Below, piece by piece: positions 36,645 to 48,652 of a DNA stretch of 64,000 nt. This DNA is from Cordylochernes scorpioides. Its lineage: Eukaryota > Arthropoda > Arachnida > Pseudoscorpiones > Chernetidae. Under the pieces are notes generated by a model. The model searched no databases and was not told the origin of the DNA. It saw only the letters and a list, made by a program, of their open reading frames with translations. Where the stretch lies: the NCBI GenBank assembly GCA_030710605.1, contig CP092874.1, positions 25,688,282 to 25,752,281 on the forward strand, written 5' to 3'. Position 1 is the stretch's first letter; every line of letters starts with the position of its first letter. The translations under genes were made by a program, and so were the position numbers.

Positions 36645-39600
36645 GTAAGTTTATCTTCAACTCTCCTATACTTCAATCTGCATTAAGTATCGAAATTTTC
36701 TTGTAGGGGTGTAGACAAGGTACTTGGTTACACTTAGGACAAGAGCCTTGCACTAACTAATTTATTAAAGCATAGGTTATATAAAGATTAAAAAGGGAAA
36801 GAGAGGAAACAAAGAGGTTACATCCTCCGTAGAAGGTAAACAAACAACAGCGTCGTTAGGCTAAACTTTACAGTCAGTTGGAGAGGGGGGGGGGGGGGGG
36901 GGGAGGGGGACGTCATCCTTCCGGTCACGTGTTATACTTGAGTGGCGGCGCTGGTGTCCAACAAATTTTAACATAAAAATCATCAAAATCTTTCAACATA
37001 CAATTTGCGGAAAAGCAATGCTCGAAGCATATATATTTATTATTTGAGTTAAAAGGCGATCGATCAATTACGTTTATATAAAAGGACGTACCTGGATCTA
37101 TAAAGAAAAGAAAATATTTTTTTCTCAAAATATTTCGAGAAATTGCACTCTCTTTATCAATTTATTGTACAGTAAACTTAATTTACTGTGCAGTTCACTC
37201 TACAATAAATTGATAAAGAAGGAGCAATCTCTCGAAATATTTTGAGAAAAAAAAAAGGTTTTTTTTATTTTACAGATCCTGGTACGTATTTTTATATAAT
37301 ATTTATTATTATTTGTAATTCTACTGTCCTCAAAGCTTATATCCATAGTTCATTTAAAATACCCATTCCAAGAGTCTAGCATCAGTACAGTATAAAAGGA
37401 AAACCGAAAAATGCAATATTACAACGGTATGGTAGATTAAACTGGCGAAACCGCTGGGAGGGTTCACCACTGATGAGTCAGGCCCTCCTATTAATTTTTC
37501 CATTGCAGTAAGGACAGTAGAAAATTGATTTATTTTTAATAGAATCATAAGCGTCAAAAATAGATCAAATTTCCTACATACAAGTTGATTAAAAAATGTC
37601 TAAATTCTTTTTACTGATATTCAATCTTTATTATTGAATTTATAACTGATATTTTGGCTCTTTTTTTCCGACTAAGGTGATAGTATGTAAAATGTATTAA
37701 TAAAAAAATAGGAGATTGGCATGTCGCACACTGATTGGATCTCTCGTAATATGTCTTCTAGTTCTGGTATTTCACAGAGCGTTGTCAGCGCTGTTTTTTT
37801 TGATCCAAGGTTTTTCTACATCTGTGGATCACTAGTCAAACAAAGTGAATTCACAGAGCGTTGTCAGCTCTGGTTTTTGATCCAAGGTTTATCTACATCT
37901 GTGGATCACTAGTCAAACAAAGTGAATTCACAGATCGTTGTCAGCTCTGGTATCTGATCCAAGGTTTATCTACATCTGTGGATCACTAGTCAAACAAAGT
38001 GAATTCACAGAGCGTTGTCAGCTCTGGTTTTTGATCCAAGGTTTATCTACATCTGTGGATCACTAGTCAAACAAAGTGAATTCACAGATCGTTGTCAGCT
38101 CTGGTATCTGATCCAAGGTTTATCTACATCTGTGGATCACTAGTCAAACAAAGTGAATTCACAGAGCGTTGTCAGCTCTGGTATCTGATCCAAGGTTTTT
38201 CTACATCTGTGGATCACTAGTCAAACAAAGTGAATTCACAGAGCGTTGTCAGCTCTGGTTTTTGATCCAAGGTTTATCTACATCTGTGGATCACTAGTCA
38301 AACAAAGTGAATTCACAGATCGTTGTCAGCTCTGGTATCTGATCCAAGGTTTATCTACATCTGTGGATCACTAGTCAAACAAAGTGAATTCACAGATCGT
38401 TGTCAGCTCTGGTATCTGATCCAAGGTTTATCTACATCTGTGGATCACTAGTCAAACAAAGTGAATTACCAGAGCGTTGTCAGCTCTGGTTTTTGATCCA
38501 AGGTTTATCTACATCTGTGGATCGCTAGTCAAACAAAGTGAATTCACAGAGCGTTGTCAGCTCTGGTTTTTGATCCAAGGTTTATCTACATCTGTGGATC
38601 ACTAGTCAAACAAAGTGAATTCACAGATCGTTGTCAGCTCTGGTATCTGATCCAAGGTTTATCTACATCTGTGGATCACTAGTCAAACAAAGTGAATTAC
38701 CAGAGCGTTGTCAGCTCTGGTTTTTGATCCAAGGTTTATCTACATCTGTGGATCGCTAGTCAAACAAAGTGAATTCACAGAGCGTTGTCAGCTCTGGTTT
38801 TTGATCCAAGGTTTATCTACATCTGTGGTTCGCTAGTCAAACAAAGTGAATTCACAGAGCGCTGTCAGCTCTGGTTTTTGATCCAAGGTTTATCTACATC
38901 TTTGGTTCGCTAGTCAAACAAAGTGAATTCACAGAGCGTTGTCAGCTCTGGTTTTATATCCAAGGTTTATCTACATCTGTGGTTCGCTAGTCAAACAAAG
39001 TGAATTCACAGAGCGTTGTCAGCTCTGGTTTTTGATCCAAGGTTTATCTACATCTGTGGATCACTAGTTTAACAAGGTAAAGGGTCATACATGATTGATA
39101 TAAAGTAAATTTAAAAATATTGAATTGAAAGAAAATAGAGAAGTATATAGTAAATAAAATTAAAATTTTATCCTTTCAGTCAAAGTTTTAGGCCTCAAAA
39201 GGAGATGAGTTAGTTACTGTGCAGAGTATTAGGCTCATAGATTGTTGAGCTCTGGAAACCAAAAGGAATAATACTCTGCTAGTGATCTCTTTTGACTTGT
39301 ATATAATAAGATATATTATAATAGGAAATAAACTAATGCTTAGTTAATCTTGCCTCGTCTTGGAAAACAACACAGTTACAAGTTAAATATATCCTATTAA
39401 TTATGGTAATATATTGATTAATTATTATCTCTCTATTAAAAATATTAATAATGATAATAATCATAATAAACTCATGGACAAAACTTAAGGAAGTGGGAAG
39501 TCTTTGATATCGTTGGTTGTTTTTTATTTTATTTTTTATTTTATTTTTTTAAGGAGAGAGAGGCAATTTTGTTTATAATTGGTTATCTCGTGTGTCTTCA

Positions 39601-42600
39601 ATAAAGGTCACTGTAATATCTTTCAGAGTTATTGTCTGAATCCCGTTATACATGCTGAAAGGTACAACTTCTTTAAGTTTTTGTCCATGAGTGTATATTG
39701 GTTATCTCGTGTGTCTTCAATAAAGGTTACTATAATATATTTCAGAGTTATTGTCTGAATCCCGTTATACATGCTGAAAGGTACAAATTCCTTAAGTTTT
39801 GTCCATGAGTGTGTAAACACTTGGTTATCTCGTATGTCTACAATAAAGGTCACTGTAATATCTTTCAGAGTTATTGTCTTAATACAGATATACATGCTGA
39901 AAGGTAAAACTTCCTCAAGTTTTGTCCATGAGTGTAAATTATTGTCTGAATTCCAATGTGCATGCTGAAAATTACAACTTCCTTAATCTTTGTTTATGTG
40001 AATGTGTCTTTTTATTAAAAAAATATTCCTTTCTGACAAGAATTCACTCGAACGTTACCAAGATATGAAGCCATATCGTTCGGTGTTATACAGAAAATTG
40101 TATTATCGGTAAATATATATTTTTGGTGTTCTAGTACATGCCATACGAGCATGTAATCAAGCAAGCGCTGGTCGCATAGTGCTCTTGGCATTGCCGGTAA
40201 GTACATGATGAGCTGTACCCCTAGACAGCACTAACGATGGCCGATGTTAGGTTCCAAGATCCTGCCAGGTGAAGTGTTGCTTCTCAAGCACCCGGATCAC
40301 TACACCTTCTGTTGAAGGAAGAATGGAAGAAGAAGAAGAGAGATCAAATGACACCTTCGAAAATGTAAGTAATTCATTAAGAAAAAGGCATCTCCTTATC
40401 GTGCAACTGAAAGTTGCTAATGGCTTGCGCCATCTATCGGAATAAATATCAACTATTCTCGTTGATTTTTAATTATTCCAGAATTGGCCAAATACCCATT
40501 CTTGATTAATCAATGGCCAATTCTGGAATAATTAAAAATCAACGAGAATAGTTTATATTTATTCCGATAGATGGCGTAAGCCATTAGCAACTTTCAGTTG
40601 CACGATAAGGAGATGCCTTTTTCTTAATTTATGCACCGTATCCCAGTACAATATTACATTTGTACTATTTTTTCACATAAGTAATTCATGGTTTTAAAAA
40701 CGACATTTGAAAATTATCCCGCATGTGTTTCTTTTGAACGAAAAATCGAAATTTATTTTTAAAAAGAAATAACGATCATTTCTAACCTTAAGGATAAGAT
40801 ATGAAAGGATGAATTGTGAAGAATAATGATAAACGGAAAAATAAAAGTGTCCAGGGATGGGAATCGAACCCACAGTGTTCCGCTTACTGGGCAGATGCCA
40901 TATCCACTAGGCTACCCTGGACATATTTTTCCGTTCGTAAATATTATATAAAGTAATTTATAATATAATCATACGCCGCATTATATTGTATTATAAATTT
41001 ATGGTTTTCTTTAATAATTCTAAGTATTTTTTGCGCTAATTCTTTATATATGTTATGAATTATAATGTTTTGATGTTGAAAAGATAGAGAATTGAAGGTG
41101 AAGTCGTGAAAAAGTAAAGATAGTTATTTACTTATCAAGTAGTTTTTATTTTCAATTACTTGAAAAGAGCATTACACATTAATTATTTTTCACAGTAATA
41201 TAGAATTTATAAAACGAATCCTATATTCGTGAATTAAAAAAAAGGTAGGTTAACTATACATATTTACAATAATATTCAAAGTATTCTAAATCTATGGTCA
41301 AAAATAAAAGAATAGTCAATGATGAAAATAAAATACATCTTTTTTAAAAAATAAATTATTCGCATTTTAGATTATATGTATAATATACTAGACGGGTGAC
41401 CCGGGCTTCGCCCCAGGATTGACCCGTGTGCATATCTACCCGAGTGATATATATTTAGATACGATTTTTTTTTTTGATAATTGTTTGTTATTAGCATTAT
41501 CTATTTGTTTGCATCAGCATAATTTAATCTAATCTTTGATAGAGGGCGCTGTTCGTGAGCTAAGTAGAATAATTTGAATATATAGTTTTAATAATTGATT
41601 TATATATATTTTTTAAAATAGCCTATCGTCTTCCCCGTATTTTTTTACCTATGTATGGAAATTTTGGTTTGAATTAGTGAACTACTGCGAATTTGTATAC
41701 CGGACATACAAACAAACAAACATACAAACATTGATTTATATATATATAGATATATTTTAAGCTGTTTTTCACATGAACAGCGAATTTACTCAAACTTGGC
41801 TTTAAATACCCATTCACCCTTAAAAGACGTAATACAGAAGAACAGCCCAGCGTGTAGAAAGGTCGATGTTATTTTCTACTTTCTGTAGATAAATGTTATG
41901 ATAACTTCTGTATCTGGGAGAATCCTGTATGGGACACATGTGTCCTTAATAAAGGCTTTGTTGTTGTTTCTTTGGAATTGAAATAAAACTGATAAACCAG
42001 GAACAAATTCCCTCCATCGAAATCTTGAGAGGTCAAGTATCAAGTTACAAAACATTATATTAAAAATAAAGAAGGCATATCCTGACCACGAGCACATGTG
42101 CTTTTTATATGGCAGAGCGCCATCTAGTGGAGCAAAAATAAACTAAACGTTTATTTAGCTTGCTCCGTGATATTTGGCCAACCCAATTTCTTGATTAATT
42201 CAAGAAAAGCCATCCACGAACGCGTTTCAAAACATTATTTATCTCATTTTTTTTATAAACTGTGAGACTTACTAAATGGGTTAACCATGGCTTGATGTGT
42301 TTCAGACGTGCAAAGTTTTGAGAGGAACCTATGAAACTATACCTGCACTTGATGGAGCTACATGTGGTTTGTTCCGGGTAAGTTTGTCTCAATTATGTTT
42401 ACCTCTTTTTATAAAAATAAACGTCACCTTTCACGTCAAAATAGACGTCAAAACTATACACCATCTATTGACTAAATCCAACTAAAAGAAAAATAATTAA
42501 TTTTATAAACCAGAAATTTGAGGAATACTATGGAAGTGCTAATTTTACGATGATTTGAATATAATTTCATATTTAAACGCAATTATCCTAATTGTGGATA

Positions 42601-44508
42601 TGGCGTGTCTTTGCAACTGTTAAATAAATAAAATAAATCTATTGACCGAAAACTAGTGGCCTCCGGTCGGTGACAAAGCCACAACACCAGCTTTGGTAAA
42701 CTAAGAAGTGCTCCCCTGATGAGAGCCATTAGCCCGAAACCACGGTCTCCAGTCTCACGACGGAGTTGTGCGTTTTGGTAGTGCTGTCACGGTAGACAGT
42801 TGAGATTTCTTAGTTCACCTTGATTGAACTACAAGGACGTACATCTCCATCATGAGTTTGAGTCGTAAATCTGTTTGGAGAATAAAGAGGTTCAACCTTC
42901 CAAATATTATCATTATTCTTAAAATAAAGTCTGTTTCGATTAATTCTAATATACATCTTGTTATTGGTCAGATTTCAACCAAACATATTCATAGGTAGTT
43001 TTGATGACTTCATATTTCGTTCAAATACTTTACTAAGGGTTGTCTGGGGATCGGTGGAAGGATGGTCTAAACCGTTGGTTTTCGACTGCTACGAATCAAG
43101 TTCGATTCCCGCATTGGACACTTTTTTCTAATTAAAATTCTTTCAAAAGTCAAACCCCACCAGCAAGTGCAAGTAACTAAACGGAGCTCTGGCACATTTG
43201 TAAGTGTAAAGTCGAACTGCTTTTCACATGTGTATACGTGTGGTGCACTTACAGTAAAAGCAGTCGCCTACTTCTACCCACCATGATTACCATGGCCTGT
43301 ACCACGTGTACTAAGGATAAACAAAAAAAAAACTATGGATTGTTATAAAGTATATTACCAAAACAACCCAATATTATGGCCAAAAGAACTCTCAATGCAT
43401 TAGAAATGCCCCCAATAAACAAATTAAAACATTATATATAGCTTTATTATAAGGCACCAACGCGCTTTCTATAGATAAAAAATGAAAATTTTAAACCACG
43501 AAGGTTTCATTTATACATTAATCAAATTTCTACTGCCCTTTATTGCGATTAAAAATATTAAAAGAGCTTGGCTCATTATTGGTCAATCCTCCCAGCGTTT
43601 TCGCTAATTTAATCTACCAGACCGCTTCTTAGAGCTCTAATACTGTAATGAAAGATTCTGCTTATATATGCTACAATGAAGGGTGGAATCTTAGAAATGG
43701 TATTTAAGCGAACTATGGAAATAATGTGATTCTGTTTATTAGAAAATAAATATAAAGTGAAAAAATAGTACAAATGTGATATTGTACTGGGATAAGGTGC
43801 ATAAATTAAGAAAAAGGCATCTCCTTATCGTGCAACTGAAAGTTGCTAATGGCTTGCGCCATCTATCGGAATAAATATCAACTATTCGCGTTGATTTTTA
43901 ATTATTCCAGAATTAGACAAATACCCATTCTTGATTAATCAAGAAAAGCTAACCAAGGGCGCGTTTCTTGATTAATCAAGAATGGGTATTTGGTGAATTC
44001 TGGAATAATTAAAAATCAACGCGAATAGTTGATATTTATTCCGATAGATGGCGCAAGCCATCAGCAACTTTCAGTTGCACGATAAGGAGATGCCTTTTTC
44101 TTAAATATAAAGTATAAAATAATAATATAAACAGTAGGAATGCGTTTTTATTTTTCTGTTTATATATGCTGCATTGAAGGGTGGAATCTCAGAAATGGTA
44201 TTTGCGCAAACTATGGACATAAGCTTTTAGGACAGTAGAATTACATTCAAATATTTGTATCGAACAATGCTCTTCCGCAAACAATAAGTGTATAAAGGTT
44301 AGATATTAATTAATTATAAGGTAATAACGTATCATCTAGTAATAGATTATATTGACAATTATTTTATATTGTTTAGATCGATTTTATATTTGGATTAGGA
44401 ATTTACCATGTTTTCTTTATATAATCCATTGTTTATACCTTATATTCCTTGTTCCATACTGACATTTGCATGTTCCAGGTATGCAGAGATGGCAAGTGTC
44501 CCCAGTGA
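36575..44508 (+). CDS. CRP3, secreted cysteine-rich peptide gene (five exons)
   Basis: Exons 36575-36644, 40135-40196, 40269-40364, 42306-42377 and 44479-44508, same lengths as in CRP2 except exon 3 (96 nt) and exon 5 (30 nt), with identical phases. The product is about 109 residues. The signal peptide is MKSFLCISIFLLLAVSW; the mature part has seven cysteines (ACNQ, KCC, TCK, DGATC, VC, GKC). Likely a secreted disulfide-stabilised peptide; the precise family is not recognised. Polyadenylation signal AATAAA at 44546. Intron 1 carries satellites D and E; intron 3 has a palindrome 12 bp from its donor, a tRNA-like gene and a Helitron; intron 4 has a SINE and a palindrome. It is head to head with CRP2, 3.0 kb apart. 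Confidence 0.65.
36645..37084 (+). other. CRP3 intron 1, 5' part
   Basis: Contains a G-rich run at about 36885-36908, a strong candidate for polymerase slippage. No other feature. Confidence 0.5.
37085..37292. repeat. Long palindrome 8
   Basis: TTTTTCTCAAAATATTTCGA mirrored by TCGAAATATTTTGAGAAAAA; the outer parts GTACCTGGATCT and AGATCCTGGTAC extend it. Confidence 0.85.
37395..37560 (+). repeat. Dispersed family F copy
   Basis: CTGGCGAAACCGCTGGGAGG then CACTGATGAGTCAG. Outer pair C-G where others have T-A. Confidence 0.6.
37790..39070 (+). repeat. Satellite E, 77-bp unit, about 16 copies
   Basis: Unit hallmarks: ATCCAAGGTTTATCTACATC, TGTGGATCACTAGTCAAACA, AGTGAATTCACAGAGCGTTG. Found only in CRP3 intron 1. 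Confidence 0.93.
39470..40010 (-). repeat. Satellite D family, CRP3 intron 1
   Basis: About four degenerate units with CTTCAATAAAGGT and TTTTGTCCATGAGTGT. 39071-39469 beside it is AT-rich with no feature. Confidence 0.85.
40135..40196 (+). CDS. CRP3 exon 2
   Basis: 62 nt, phase 1 to 0. Encodes HAIRACNQASAGRIVLLALP. Acceptor TTCTAG, donor GTAAGT. Confidence 0.72.
40269..40364 (+). CDS. CRP3 exon 3
   Basis: 96 nt; VKCCFSSTRI followed by an EGRMEEEEE acidic run. Introns of 72 bp before it hold CACTAAC, a near-consensus branch point. Confidence 0.72.
40377..40627. repeat. Long palindrome 9 next to a splice donor
   Basis: A palindrome of about 250 bp (TTAAGAAAAAGGCATCTCCT ... AGGAGATGCCTTTTTCTTAA) starting 12 bp after the CRP3 exon 3 donor. 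It lacks the central hammerhead of its relatives. Confidence 0.9.
40849..40921 (-). tRNA. tRNA-like gene, anticodon AGT (Thr)
   Basis: Minus-strand fold: acceptor TCCAGGG/CCCTGGA, D arm GCC/GGC, anticodon stem TCTGC/GCGGA, T arm GTGGG/CCCAT with TTCGATT loop. A box TAGCCTAGTGG and B box GGTTCGATTCC are good, and a T run follows. The anticodon loop CCAGTAA has C where U33 is almost invariant, and the body resembles Arg tRNAs. It is flanked by an 11-bp inverted repeat (ACGGAAAAATA / TATTTTTCCGT), so it may be a mobile or pseudogene copy. Confidence 0.55.
41388..41750 (-). mobile_element. Non-autonomous Helitron, 363 bp
   Basis: Minus strand starts TCTATATATATATAAATC after A and ends with hairpin GGGGCGAAGCCC, GGGTCACCCGT and CTAG before T. 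Insertion between A and T fits Helitrons. TGTATGTCCGGTATACAAAT near its 5' end recurs at 45700. Confidence 0.75.
41920..41971 (+). mobile_element. LINE/SINE 3' tail, copy 2
   Basis: Hairpin GGACACATGTGTCC, AATAAAGGC and (TTG)n. Confidence 0.6.
42306..42377 (+). CDS. CRP3 exon 4
   Basis: 72 nt, phase 0. TCKVLRGTYETIPALDGATC then GLFR; the most divergent of the four exon 4 copies. Confidence 0.75.
42714..42760 (+). ncRNA. Possible hammerhead-like motif
   Basis: CTGATGAGAGCCATTAGCCC then GAAACCACGGTC. Both core boxes are present, but stem II is weak. It follows a GGTCGGTGACA repeat shared with 9180. Confidence 0.4.
43046..43321 (+). mobile_element. tRNA-derived SINE, copy 1
   Basis: A-box-like GGTGGAAGGATGG, B box GTTCGATTCC (43100-43109), tail with CACATGTGTA, CTACCCACCATGATTACCAT and a final AATAAAC-like A run. 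Same as 49501; tail homologous to satellite B. Confidence 0.8.
43480..43745. repeat. Dispersed family F, reverse copy
   Basis: TCCTCCCAGCGTTTTCGC, AGAGCTCTAATACTGT and TGAAGGGTGGAATCTTAGAA. Confidence 0.7.
43809..44104. repeat. Long palindrome 10
   Basis: AAGAAAAAGGCATCTCCTTA mirrored at the right. The centre retains only GGCGCGTTTC, the 3' piece of a class I hammerhead. 44105-44478 after it carries family F remnants only. Confidence 0.9.
44479..44508 (+). CDS. CRP3 exon 5
   Basis: VCRDGKCPQ and TGA after TTCCAG. Confidence 0.77.
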   Translation, partial: VCRDGKCPQ

Positions 44509-44628
44509 AGAAGAAATTTTTATTTCCGAATTTCCATATATGGTTAATAAATTTTTATGAACATTCCGCAATTATTGTAATTTTATAACAATGAAATATA
44601 TACAAACGATTTAAATTAACACGAATTC

Positions 44629-45285
44629 ATGGTACTATGGAGGAGGACTCTACCTAGATGTATCTATAGATACTTCCTGATGTTAGAGCTGGGTTCGGGA
44701 AACTACCCCGATCTCATGGTACTATGGAGGAGGACTCTACCCAGATGTATCTATAGATACTTCCTGATGTTAGAGCTGGGGTCGGGAAACTACCCCGATC
44801 TCATGGTACTATGGAGGAGGACTCTACCCAGATGTATCTATAGATACTTCCTGATGTTAGAGCTGGGGTCGGGAAACTACCCCGATCTCATGGTACTATG
44901 GAGGAGAATTCTACCCAGATGTATCTATAGATACTTCCTGATGTTAGAGCTGGGGTCGGGAAACTACCCCGATCTCATGGTACTATGGAGGAGGACTCTA
45001 CCCAGATGTATCTATAGATACTTCCTGATGTTAGAGCTGGGGTCGGGAAACTACCCCGATCTCATGGTACTATGGAGGAGAATTCTACCCAGATGTATCT
45101 ATAGATACTTCCTGATGTTAGAGCTGGGGTCGGGAAACTACCCCGATCTCATGGTACTATGGAGGAGGACTCTACCCAGATGTATCTATAGATACTTCCT
45201 GATGTTAGAGCTGGGGTCGGGAAACTACCCCGATCTCATGGTACTATGGAGGAGGACTCTACCAAGATATATCTATAGTTAAATA
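44629..45285 (+). repeat. Satellite C, array C2, about 7.5 copies
   Basis: 87-bp units, two with GGAGAATTCTACCC in place of GGAGGACTCTACCC. Begins 120 bp past the CRP3 stop. Confidence 0.95.
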
Positions 45286-45532
45286 TTATTTCGTTCTAGA
45301 GGACCTCTTGGCCGATGCCTGTACATAAACATCTTCTTTATTAAATTCCTCCAATCATATAAAGGCATCTGTGAATTTATTCACGCCGGGGATATATGCT
45401 ATATAGGGAGAAGATATGAAAACCATCATGTGATGATATATATTAAATGTTAAAACAAAATTAAATAAATAATTCACCGCAAGTTCATTAAAATATATAT
45501 TTTGATGCATCAGCGCGCCATCTTTTATGAAT

Positions 45533-45674
45533 ATTTGAAACTATTATAGACGCGTATGATTCTTTTGAAAATTAAACAATTTCTACTTAACTTACTGTAA
45601 TGGAAAATTTTCCATTGCAGTAAGGGCAGTAGAAATTGTGTAATTTTCAAAAGAATCATACGCGTCTATAATAG
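45533..45674. repeat. Long palindrome 11
   Basis: TTTGAAACTATTATAGACGC mirrored by GCGTCTATAATAGTTTCGA. The centre has TTACTGTAATGGAAAATTTT. Confidence 0.88.
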
Positions 45675-45689
45675 TTTCGAATATAAAAA

Positions 45690-46316
45690 TTAATGTTTGT
45701 TTGTATGTCCGGTATACAAATTCGCAGTAGTTCTCTAATTCAAACCAAAATTTCCATACATAGGTAAAAAATACGGGGAAGACGATAGGCTATTTTAAAA
45801 TATATAAATCAATTATTAAAACTATATATTTTTAGTCAGAAAATGATGATGACGATATTGCTGTATCATGTTTGATTATCAGATACAAAATTATATCGGG
45901 AAAAATTCCTAAAAGCAGAGACCATGGGTGAAACCAGTTCATTAATTTGTACGCAGGAACAAAATTCTAACAGAAAAACATTCATTCGAGCAGAAAACAA
46001 AAGCCAGATCATCTTTCTATAAAAATATCGCTTCTCAGACACAAAGTTTGGAGCGGGACGTTTCACAAGAGTGACATCCACGGCGCCAATTTATAATTGT
46101 AACGAATAGTATTTGAAAATCAAAATGATATAATTTTCAAATATCGTTGTGAAAATTTACATATTTATTTTTATATTTTAAAAACATACAAAGTTTGGAG
46201 CGGGACGTTTCACAAAAGTGACATCCACGGTGCCAATTTATAATTGTAACGAATAGTATTTGAATAAAAACATTTAATCGGGTAAAACCCGGGCGTTGCC
46301 CGGGTCATTCGGCTAG
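45690..46316 (+). mobile_element. Non-autonomous Helitron with internal duplication
   Basis: Starts with the same TTTGTATGTCCGGTATAC region as 41750 and ends with hairpin CCCGGGCGTTGCCCGGG, TCATTCGG, CTAG and T. A 77-bp segment (AAAGTTTGGAGCGGGACGTT...) occurs twice (46041 and 46190). The 5' boundary is approximate. Confidence 0.65.
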
Positions 46317-46374
46317 TTCATTATAAAAATATATTAATTGGAAGATTTTGAATCTAGCTCTTTCTCAACCTTTA
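46229..46374 (+). repeat. 146-bp direct repeat, left copy
   Basis: Spans the Helitron end and 58 bp beyond it. Matches 48507-48652 with one noticed difference (CCCGGG/CCTGGG). Confidence 0.92.
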
Positions 46375-46408
46375 ACCGTCTGGTGGAATACTGGTCGGAA
46401 TCAGTAAA

Positions 46409-47617
46409 ATGCTTGCAAATTATATTTACAAAATAGAAATTGAGCCTAACTGGATTTCAATTTGTTTTAAACAAACCTCTATATGTAAACTATGTATACT
46501 AGTCGCATATTTACCACCTGGTGATACTTTTAAACTCAACCTAAACAAACTATTTAGGTTTATTGAGGAAAGATTATTATGTGGCTATGAGATAATGCTG
46601 GCGGGTGACCTTAACATTCGAACGGGATCTATGGGCGGTTTTCACAATGTATTTGCGCTCCCTTCAAATATTTTCTCACAGCGTAATTCCAGTGATAAGA
46701 TGATCTCTCCAAATGCAACCCATTTTGTTGAGTTCCTCGACAATAATTTACTGACAATATTAAATGGCAGATCGATGGCAGATCAAAATGGCAATTTTAC
46801 TTACATCTCAGACCGTGGCTCTTCGGTCTTGGATTACTTTGTGGTCACCCCCTTGCTTTTGGATCTAATTGAGAACTTCCAAGTTGAATGTTCTCCATAT
46901 TCGGACCATCTCCCTATCACCTTGTCTGCCCTTATAGTGCCCGGTTCTGATCGCAGAATTACCTCATTACAGTCGATGGTGAATTACTCGAGGCATACAA
47001 ATCCAACACCTTTAACAAGTTATAGATGGACACATGATAACTCACAGTTTTTCTCGCAGGCACTAAATGAAATACACCTGAATTGGAATCACTCAATAGA
47101 TAGTACAATGAGGCTTTTAACTGATAAAATCATTGATACTATGGGCAAAGCGGGGATGCAGAGAAGATCCAAAACATTGAACCCAAATTCAAAGCCCTGG
47201 TTTGATCGAGAATGTTATCTAACAAAAAAGAATACTAAATCCCATCTTAAAATCTACATGAAATCAAAAAAAGAAACAGACCGTGTTAACTATATTTCAA
47301 AAAAGAAATTCTATGCTGCATTAATTAGAGATAAAAAGAAAAAATACTACCAATCATTGCATGTAAATTTATCAAGCAATACTCATGACTCTAAAAACTT
47401 TTGGAAAACAATAATCATTTATAAAAAAAAGAAGTTTCATTCAAGGAAACATATCGCTTCAAGAATGGCACCAATTTTACGACAAACTACTCTCATCCGA
47501 AACATCAACGGAATATATCCTTCCTATACTAAACACGCTTTCAGTGGATACAGGCTTATTGGCGGAAATTACAATGAGGGAGATAACAGAAGAAATCTCG
47601 CGTTTAAAGAACTGTAA
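46409..47617 (+). pseudogene. LINE endonuclease part, truncated
   Basis: 402 codons. Lacks the N-terminal third of an AP endonuclease but keeps MLAGDLNIRTGS and the YSDHLPITLSA box. The linker has many Lys. The frame is lost near 47600. Confidence 0.85.
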
Positions 47618-48101
47618 AGCAGCTGGAATCGACGAGGTACCGAACGAAGCAATCAAGCTCCTTCCCCACAGTTACTTGCTGTTACTCAAGGATCTATACA
47701 ACAGAATACTAAGATCAGCTGTATTCCCATCCTCCTTCTCGAAGTCTATTATCCATCCGATTTTTAAAAATGGCGATTATGATAATCCATCCAACTACCG
47801 CGGAATCTCACTGCTGAGCAATTTCGCGAAACTATTTATAGCAATACTTAGGTCCCGCCTAGTCAAATGGATTGAAACTAATGATATTATCCCAGAGAAT
47901 CATGCGGGCTTTAGGTCTGCTCACTCATGTCAAGATCACATTTTCATATTGACATCTGTAATCCAACTTGCCCTAAGGAAGAAAAGAGGTAAATGTTACT
48001 CCTATTTCGTAGACTTGAAAAAAGCTTTTGACACGGTTCCTCACGCATTGCTATGGACAAAACTAGTCCATGTCTTCATAAATGTTATTATGAAGACATG
48101 A
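47544..48101 (+). pseudogene. LINE reverse transcriptase, fingers and palm A
   Basis: 185 codons with CKAAGIDEVPNEAIK, NYRGISLLSNFAKLF, HAGFRSAHSCQDHI and FVDLKKAFDTVPH (palm A aspartate). Frameshifted near 48060. Confidence 0.85.
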
Positions 48102-48506
48102 CCGCTGCGGTTCGTTGGAACAATTCTATCACTGAATTCATTGAAATTCGTTCGGGGGTGCTCCAAGGTGACCCACTATCCCCATGCCTATTCCTGCTCT
48201 TTATTAATGATTTGATTAAAATTTTTGATGACTCGGGGTTGTCAGGAATATACTTACCCAATTTAGGAAACATACACCTCCTCCTATATGCCGACGATAT
48301 TGTTTTGATCGGCGATTCTAAAATAAACCTTCAATTGAAAATCAATATACTGAAAACCTATCTAGAAACTAACCTACTAACTCTGAACGAAAACAAGTCA
48401 AGAATAATGGTTTTCCGTAATGGAGGAAAGGTGGCGCGTTCAGAGAGATGGTATTGGGGTCAAAGTCCTTTAAGTGTTACATCAAAATATACGTACCTGG
48501 GTACCT
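48053..48506 (+). pseudogene. LINE reverse transcriptase, palm C
   Basis: SGVLQGDPLSPCLFLLFIND and LLYADDIVLIGD give the palm B and YADD boxes. It ends at the right direct repeat, so the C-terminal third is missing. Confidence 0.85.
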
Positions 48507-48652
48507 GGTGCCAATTTATAATTGTAACGAATAGTATTTGAATAAAAACATTTAATCGGGTAAAACCTGGGCGTTGCCCGGGTCATTCGGCTAGTTCATT
48601 ATAAAAATATATTAATTGGAAGATTTTGAATCTAGCTCTTTCTCAACCTTTA
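48507..48652 (+). repeat. 146-bp direct repeat, right copy
   Basis: Same as 46229-46374; contains a second Helitron terminus (CTAG at 48591-48594). The stretch 48653-49288 after it has a CAACAACAAC tract and a GC-moderate region, with no gene seen. Confidence 0.92.

Larger units (their letters stand above)
46375..48506 (+). mobile_element. LINE (APE-type non-LTR retrotransposon) fragment
   Basis: Endonuclease and RT fragments in three frames, with no tail. It is bounded by 146-bp direct repeats instead of an ordinary short target duplication. Confidence 0.85.
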
